DNA from: Thalassiosira profunda
Lineage: Eukaryota > Bacillariophyta > Thalassiosirophyceae > Thalassiosirales > Thalassiosiraceae
Length of the DNA: 10,341 bases
Reading direction: 5' to 3'
Assembly (NCBI GenBank): GCA_036939355.1
Contig: JALLAP010001146.1
Location: 1-10,341 of the forward strand
Shown here: positions 6,554 through 10,341 of the stretch, in pieces
Position numbering within the stretch: the first letter of the stretch is position 1
Layout: each line of letters opens with the position of its first letter
Program-made: the position numbers and the translations under genes
Notes under the pieces: model-generated
The model's database searches: none
Seen by the model: only the letters and a program-made list of their open reading frames with translations
What the model was told of the DNA's origin: nothing

Positions 6554-8524
6554 ATGCCGCGCCCCTCCGCCGCCGCGGCGGCAGCCCAAGCTGCCTTCCT
6601 GGCTGCGTCCCTTTGTGGCGATGCAGCACATGCGTTCAGCCCGCCCCGTCCGTCTCTTGGGCCACCATCGATTTGCAAACCAAGGCACGGCGTGCGAAGA
6701 TGGGGGAGCAGCCGGCTCGACGATCAGACATCAGAAGGCGGCGCACCATCAACAATTGCAATTGCCAACCTCTCGAGCGAGCCGACGATGGAGAGGAGGG
6801 ACGCCCTGCTGACTTCCGCAGCGGCGGCGCTGGCACTTTTCCCGCTCACGCAATTGCCGTCGCCATCGTCCGCCGCAGAGCCACTGGAAGAGCTCTCGCT
6901 GGGCACCGCCACTTGGAGCGATGCAGCGGACTCGTCGCAGCCATCCTCATCGATCCCTCTCAGCGCCAGAATCGTGCCTCCGTCGTTTGCAACCTATTTA
7001 TCCAGATTTCTGCTCCATTACGACGACGGTGCATCCGCCTGGTGGGACGACCAGTCCGCGTCGTTCGCGCTGTTGGCGTCGTACGATGCCAAGAAGCGGG
7101 AGGGGAAATCGTTCGGTTCGTACGCCTCGTCGATACAGAAGGGGTTGTATTCGTACATTTCGGGAGACGACGAGGGCAATATACGATCGTACGAAAAGGT
7201 CCGGGCGCAGTACGCGACGCTGTTTGCATCCCTTACGCAAAAGTATGGAAGCCAAGAGGGGGCAATCCGAGACATTGCGTTGCTGTTTGCGATGCTACCA
7301 CCGGTGTACCAACCGACAGAATTGCTGCTGAAACTGGACAGAGATGCAATAACAAGACCAGGGAGCAACAAAGGGAGCAACACGGAGAACTTTGCCGTGA
7401 ACTACCAAGAGGACTTTACCCTCTTGCTCCCGAACAAATACCAGGTGGCGTACAGCGAGGCCAAGAAAGCTTTTGTCATCACGCCGAGCATCAATCTCTT
7501 TGAGATTGCCATCAACGAAGATACGAAATCGCCAGCAATGTCCACAACATTTGGCCCGCTGTCTTCCCAACCGCTCTCTCGACAGCGAAATTTGACCCTG
7601 GACATCTATGCGCTGCTTGGCATCAGTGGCGGGGCTGGGTGTGCACTGACCCACTCACTCGTTGTCCCACTGGATGTGGTCAAGACTAGGCTGCAGACAA
7701 ACCCTGATCAGTACGAGGGTATCTTCGACGGAGCGGCAACCATTGCCAAGGAGGAGGGGATCAACGCCTTATTTCTGGGCACGCAGGCCACCATTGCAGG
7801 ATATCTCTGGTATGGAATCAGCGTCTACCCGAGCTATGCTTTCTTCAAAAGGTTCATTGGAGACGATCTGCTCTCGCCGGCGTTTGCGGTGGCCCACGCC
7901 AATGACATTGCATTGGTGGCTGGGGCTCTTGCATCGGTGATTGCCAGTTTGGGATTGACTCCGATCGAAGCGTGTCGAATACGAGCCGTGGCGCAGCCGG
8001 AAATATACCGAGAGATGGGCTTGCTGGGAACGCTGAACGTCGTTGGCAGCGAAGATGCAACGTTGGGATGGAAGAATCTATATGCCGGGCTTCCGTCTTT
8101 GATGACGCGACAAGTGATTTTTGGTTCTGTAAAGTTCCTAGCCTTTGAGCGGGCCTCGGAAGCCATCTTTGCAGTTTGGCCCGAGTTGAGAGATGCCACC
8201 TACACCGCATTGGGAGTCAGCCTCGTTGCCGGAGGCTTTGCGGGAGTGTTGTCCAGCGTTGTGAGCCAGCCGGCCGATTCGGTGTTGACCTATGTTGCAA
8301 AACAATCGTCCGGAGGCAAAATTGGTATCCTGGACGGAGCAAAGGCAATGGTACAGGAAGAGGGTGCCGGGTCTCTCTTCCGAGGAGTGGGAAGCCGATC
8401 GATTTGGGCCGGATGCATCATCGCGGGCCAATTTCTCCTTTACGACGTATTCCGAGCCCTGTTCGGCATCTCCGGCGAGGATCTGAACCAAGTCTTCGAG
8501 GTAGTGTTGCCGAAGAACATGTAG
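6554..8524 (+). CDS. Plastid-targeted SLC25 phosphate-carrier-like protein with a large novel N-terminal domain
   Basis: A 656-aa protein. Residues 1-27 form a signal peptide ending DAAHA, then FSPPRP, the plastid ASAFAP-type signal. Residues 79-108 (MERRDALLTSAAAALALF, ending SSAAE) resemble a twin-arginine thylakoid-lumen signal. Residues about 110-345 are a domain I do not recognise (RFLLHYDD, then WWDD at 163-166). Residues about 350-640 are a complete three-repeat mitochondrial-carrier fold with signatures PLDVVK (372-377), PIEACR (470-475) and PADSVL (573-578). The PADSV form and the block RQVIFGSVKFLAFER match the phosphate-carrier (SLC25A3) branch. A standard carrier is about 300 aa, so more than half this protein is extra. 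Inferred role: phosphate or related anion transport across a plastid or thylakoid membrane. The start at 6554 gives a short n-region; the in-frame ATG at 6500 would add 18 residues. Open frame upstream to 6410 has no ATG except 6500. Confidence 0.82.
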   Translation: MPRPSAAAAAAQAAFLAASLCGDAAHAFSPPRPSLGPPSICKPRHGVRRWGSSRLDDQTSEGGAPSTIAIANLSSEPTMERRDALLTSAAAALALFPLTQLPSPSSAAEPLEELSLGTATWSDAADSSQPSSSIPLSARIVPPSFATYLSRFLLHYDDGASAWWDDQSASFALLASYDAKKREGKSFGSYASSIQKGLYSYISGDDEGNIRSYEKVRAQYATLFASLTQKYGSQEGAIRDIALLFAMLPPVYQPTELLLKLDRDAITRPGSNKGSNTENFAVNYQEDFTLLLPNKYQVAYSEAKKAFVITPSINLFEIAINEDTKSPAMSTTFGPLSSQPLSRQRNLTLDIYALLGISGGAGCALTHSLVVPLDVVKTRLQTNPDQYEGIFDGAATIAKEEGINALFLGTQATIAGYLWYGISVYPSYAFFKRFIGDDLLSPAFAVAHANDIALVAGALASVIASLGLTPIEACRIRAVAQPEIYREMGLLGTLNVVGSEDATLGWKNLYAGLPSLMTRQVIFGSVKFLAFERASEAIFAVWPELRDATYTALGVSLVAGGFAGVLSSVVSQPADSVLTYVAKQSSGGKIGILDGAKAMVQEEGAGSLFRGVGSRSIWAGCIIAGQFLLYDVFRALFGISGEDLNQVFEVVLPKNM

Positions 8525-8655
8525 ATTGTTCCACCAGACCAAAGCACCACTTCTTCACTCCTTACTATCCCATCTGACAATCCTCACAAAGTCAAAGCAC
8601 CTTGCTTGACGAACGAAGAAGGAAGCCACCACCTCGCTTTAGCTTGGTCCTCCTC

Positions 8656-8661
8656 CACGTG
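8656..8661. promoter_or_regulatory. CACGTG element
   Basis: A G-box/E-box core in the sequence CTCCACGTGTCACG, about 170 bp upstream of the 8828 start. Candidate bZIP/bHLH site; binding is inferred. Confidence 0.35.
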
Positions 8662-8707
8662 TCACGAAAAAAGCAGCTTGAAGCCAGAGAAGGGCGGGAA
8701 GGAAGGA

Positions 8708-8713
8708 CACGTG
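8708..8713. promoter_or_regulatory. CACGTG element inside an inverted repeat
   Basis: A second CACGTG core about 115 bp upstream of the 8828 start, close to the centre of the 8-bp inverted repeat 8686-8693 / 8725-8732. Candidate bZIP/bHLH site; function is inferred. Confidence 0.35.
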
Positions 8714-8766
8714 CGTGGTTGGCACCTTCTCTCAAAACACCTTTCACCTTTCATCTATCCCCCTCC

Positions 8767-8781
8767 CCTTCACCTTCACCT
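8767..8781. promoter_or_regulatory. CCTTCACCTTCACCT motif shared with position 297
   Basis: This 15-mer is identical to 297-311 and lies 47 bp upstream of the start at 8828, within a pyrimidine-rich leader. It holds two TTCACC units; a third lies at 8743-8748. It could be a transcription-factor site or part of a pyrimidine-rich initiator region. Confidence 0.4.
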
Positions 8782-8827
8782 CCCCTTCGCGCGGCATAAT
8801 CGGAGGACCTCTGGTTCATCGAGCACC

Positions 8828-9394
8828 ATGCCGAGAAGATTGATACCGTCGCTGTGTGCGGCGCTTGCCGCCTGTCTGTTTTCGAGCGGCGTCGATGGAT
8901 TTGCGCCGCCCACCGCAGGCCAAACGATGCAACAACGGACAACGCCGGCATCGCGACCATCGCCTGCAACTGCACTCAACCTGTGGCTCCCCGATGATCA
9001 CACGCTCCATTCAGCGTCGTCGTTTCTTGCCACCATCGACTCCGACATCGCCTCCATCCCCGACGACGAGTTCCGTAAGGTGTTTGCGGGCGGCGGATTC
9101 ATCATGCTGGGCTCCATCCTCTCGACGATCTTCGTGGGATTCCTCGTCGAGTCAGGCGGAGGGTACGCCGACCTGGTTGCAGAAACGTACGCCGAACAAA
9201 ATATGGGCGAGGAGGAGGAATCGTTTCTGGATTCGCTGGGGCTGAAGTCGGACGATCAGAAGAAGGAGGCGATGGAAATGGTGCAGGCTTTCCGGGAGAA
9301 GAAGATGAGGAAGGCGGGGACGTGGACGGAGGAGGACGAGGCGAAGAAACAACAGGCTGAGGAGGAGAAGGATATGTTCAGCGATTATGACTGA
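8828..9394 (+). CDS. Plastid-targeted single-span membrane protein, unknown function
   Basis: A 188-aa protein that I could not assign to a named family. Seen: signal peptide at residues 1-24 (MPRRLIPSLCAALAACLF, then GVDG), directly followed by FAPP, a textbook heterokont plastid signal; a Thr/Ser/Arg/Pro-rich transit region to about residue 50; one strong membrane span at about 86-107 (VFAGGGFIMLGSILSTIFVG); and a highly charged C-terminal tail (about 127-188) rich in Glu and Lys, probably helical or coiled-coil, ending DMFSDYD. The mature part is probably about 140 residues, with a short N-terminal segment, one span and a soluble tail. Inferred: an envelope or thylakoid membrane protein, perhaps a small subunit or assembly factor. 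The start is the first ATG after the upstream gene's stop. The promoter carries G-boxes and CTTCACC repeats, consistent with light-responsive expression. Confidence 0.8.
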   Translation: MPRRLIPSLCAALAACLFSSGVDGFAPPTAGQTMQQRTTPASRPSPATALNLWLPDDHTLHSASSFLATIDSDIASIPDDEFRKVFAGGGFIMLGSILSTIFVGFLVESGGGYADLVAETYAEQNMGEEEESFLDSLGLKSDDQKKEAMEMVQAFREKKMRKAGTWTEEDEAKKQQAEEEKDMFSDYD

Positions 9395-9670
9395 TTGCTT
9401 ATAGAGAGTCTGATGATGTTTGCCTGGCCTAGCTGCGGTTGCGTCGTTCTTGCAAGTTCAGCTGTGGTGGTATTAATATCTCTCACTATGCGAGGAGCAA
9501 AGGCCCACCTTTGATCAAGGGCTGGTACTAGTTTAGATACCAGCCAGCCGATCGCAGCAATTCCTATGATAACATTTCACGCTCCGGCTCAAAACCTAGC
9601 ATCCCGCACAGATGGTCCACTTCCTAACGCATTTCAGCTCCTCTCGCCTAGCAAACTAGCACCCTCAAAC
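9395..9670. other. Convergent intergenic region
   Basis: 276 bp lie between the TGA of the small membrane-protein gene and the TAA of triosephosphate isomerase on the opposite strand. It is less GC-rich by eye than the flanking genes. It contains the 3' UTRs and a hairpin-capable inverted repeat at 9520-9545. No canonical AATAAA was seen on either strand, and no RNA gene was recognised. Confidence 0.5.
9520..9545. repeat. 8-bp inverted repeat, possible 3' UTR hairpin
   Basis: GGCTGGTA (9520-9527) and TACCAGCC (9538-9545) are perfect arms around a 10-nt loop. The hairpin would form in the RNA of either convergent gene, about 125 nt past each stop codon. It may aid 3' end processing or stability; function is inferred. 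Confidence 0.45.
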
Positions 9671-10341
9671 TTAAGAAGAGGGAACGCCGTTGATGCAGTC
9701 GAAGAAGTCCATCTTCAGGGAGGCACCGCCGATCAGTCCGCCATCAATGTCTTTCTGCGACAAAAGTCCCGAGGCGTTGGCCCCCTTCATGCTTCCTCCG
9801 TATTGGATGCGAACGGCCGCGGCGACGTCGGCGCCGACGTTGTCGGCCATCCACTGGCGGATGTTGGCGTGGGTCTCCTGCGCCATTTCCGGGGTGGCGG
9901 TGAGCCCGGTTCCAATGGCCCACACAGGCTCGTAGGCAACTGTTGCGATAGAGCAAAAGATTCATTAGATGCAACCAAGTGATATTCAACAAACACCACT
10001 GCAATCATGCACCCGCCCATGACGCGCAACTCACTCGAAACATTGGCCCAGTCCTCCTTGCTGAGGATCTCAGCGCAGGGCTTCAGCTGGGCCGCGCACA
10101 CGTCCATCGTGGTGCCCGCCTCGCGCTCCTCCTTCTTCTCCCCGATGCACAGCATGACCTTGAGGCCCTCGCCCAGCGCCATCTTCGTCTTCTTGGCGAC
10201 GAGCTCGCTGTCCTCGCCGGCCATGCCGAATCCCTCGCGGCGCTCGGAATGGCCGAGGATGACCCACGTCACGCCCATGTCCTTGAGCTGGCTCGCGCAG
10301 ACCTCGCCGGTGTAGGCGCCCGTGCCGGTCAGGTTGCAGTT
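9671..10341 (-). CDS. TPI: Triosephosphate isomerase, C-terminal 191 residues (5' end beyond right edge)
   Basis: Interconverts dihydroxyacetone phosphate and glyceraldehyde 3-phosphate in glycolysis and the Calvin cycle. Two exons are visible on the minus strand: 10341-10035 and 9939-9671, joined at a phase-1 intron. Seen: the fragment opens [13 protein letters not shown], about residue 65 of a standard enzyme; LGHSERR carries the catalytic His (codon 10251-10249, equivalent to His95); [11 protein letters not shown] carries the catalytic Glu (9931-9929, Glu165) and flexible loop 6; YGGSM and GGASLK form the phosphate-binding site. The frame ends NGVPSS then TAA, the normal C-terminus, so this copy is not fused to a downstream GAPDH as in the diatom mitochondrial TPI-GAPDH protein. 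Lys13 and any targeting signal lie outside the window, so plastid and cytosolic forms cannot be told apart. All visible catalytic elements are intact. Confidence 0.95.
9940..10034 (-). other. Spliceosomal intron in the triosephosphate isomerase gene (95 bp)
   Basis: On the minus strand the donor is TCGA|GTGAGT at 10035/10034 and the acceptor CAACAG|TTGCC at 9940/9939. Removal joins A to TT, giving an Ile codon and restoring the conserved run [16 protein letters not shown] length of 95 bp with GT-AG borders is typical of diatom introns. It interrupts the gene just before the catalytic Glu loop. Confidence 0.9.

Larger units (their letters stand above)
8525..8827 (+). promoter_or_regulatory. 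Intergenic promoter with two G-boxes and CTTCACC repeats
   Basis: This 303-bp gap holds the 3' UTR of the carrier gene and the promoter and leader of the small membrane-protein gene. Seen: CACGTG at 8656-8661 and 8708-8713; CACCTTT twice in tandem at 8738-8744 and 8745-8751; CCTTCACCTTCACCT at 8767-8781, an exact match to 297-311; and an 8-bp inverted repeat AGAGAAGG (8686-8693) / CCTTCTCT (8725-8732) around the second CACGTG. No ATG occurs anywhere between the carrier stop and 8828, which strongly supports 8828 as the next start. No AATAAA was seen for the carrier transcript. Confidence 0.5.

Noticed and set aside
6493..7503. 336-codon plus-strand frame beginning at ATG 6493
   Set aside because: It overlaps the presequence and N-terminal domain of the carrier in another frame, is Arg/Cys-rich and without motifs. 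The carrier frame has the signal peptide and the continuous downstream domain.
8270..8287. Decay of the third carrier signature (PADSVL lacks the basic residue)
   Set aside because: Phosphate carriers normally have PADSV followed by a non-basic residue in repeat three, so this is a subfamily trait and not damage.
8606..8827. Upstream extension of the small membrane-protein frame to 8606
   Set aside because: There is no ATG in it (the only candidate start is TTG); the sequence reads as a pyrimidine-rich promoter and leader, and the ATG at 8828 gives a perfect signal peptide.
9671..10341. Diatom mitochondrial TPI-GAPDH fusion
   Set aside because: The frame ends in TAA right after the normal C-terminus and is followed by a convergent gene, so no GAPDH part exists here.
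1..10341. CRISPR arrays, insertion sequences, tRNA or rRNA genes, prophage or defence systems
   Set aside because: No regularly spaced repeats, transposase-like frames, terminal inverted repeats or RNA gene folds were seen, and the presequences and intron show that this is eukaryotic nuclear DNA.

Overview
The window looks like nuclear DNA from a photosynthetic stramenopile, most probably a diatom. Three or four predicted proteins start with a hydrophobic signal peptide followed by an 'ASAFAP'-type Phe at the cleavage site: ASAFAF at the left edge, AHAFSP in the carrier, DGFAPP in the small membrane protein and, less cleanly, RAFITP in the propeller-like protein. This is the bipartite presequence that sends proteins into a four-membrane plastid. 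Genes are closely packed, mostly intronless and GC-rich by eye. The one clear intron is 95 bp with GTGAGT...CAG borders. The genus cannot be fixed from sequence alone.

Layout. (1) 1-94, minus: the first 31 codons of a plastid-targeted protein that runs off the left edge. (2) 95-505: a divergent promoter with a CACGTG palindrome, a doubled CTTCACC motif, an inverted repeat and two telo-box-like CCCCTAAAT units. (3) 506-3574, plus: a 1022-aa FAD-dependent oxidoreductase of the phytoene desaturase/CRTISO/retinol-saturase superfamily, with a long N-terminal extension. (4) 3653-6286, minus: an 877-aa protein with FG-GAP/VCBS-like segments and a possible plastid presequence, convergent with gene 3. 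(5) 6287-6553: a divergent promoter with a polypurine tract and a G-quadruplex motif. (6) 6554-8524, plus: a 656-aa protein joining a plastid presequence, a twin-arginine-like thylakoid signal, an unrecognised domain of about 240 residues and a complete SLC25 carrier of phosphate-carrier type. (7) 8828-9394, plus: a 188-aa plastid-targeted single-span membrane protein of unknown function. (8) 9671-10341+, minus: the last 191 residues of triosephosphate isomerase in two exons, running off the right edge.

How they may work together. This is a eukaryotic gene neighbourhood, not an operon, so shared function should not be assumed. Still, it is rich in plastid-directed proteins, and an isoprenoid-type oxidoreductase, a phosphate-carrier-like transporter and triosephosphate isomerase all fit plastid metabolism. 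Two promoters share an exact 15-mer (CCTTCACCTTCACCT) and CACGTG elements, which hints at common regulation. The most novel-looking item is the carrier fusion at 6554-8524.
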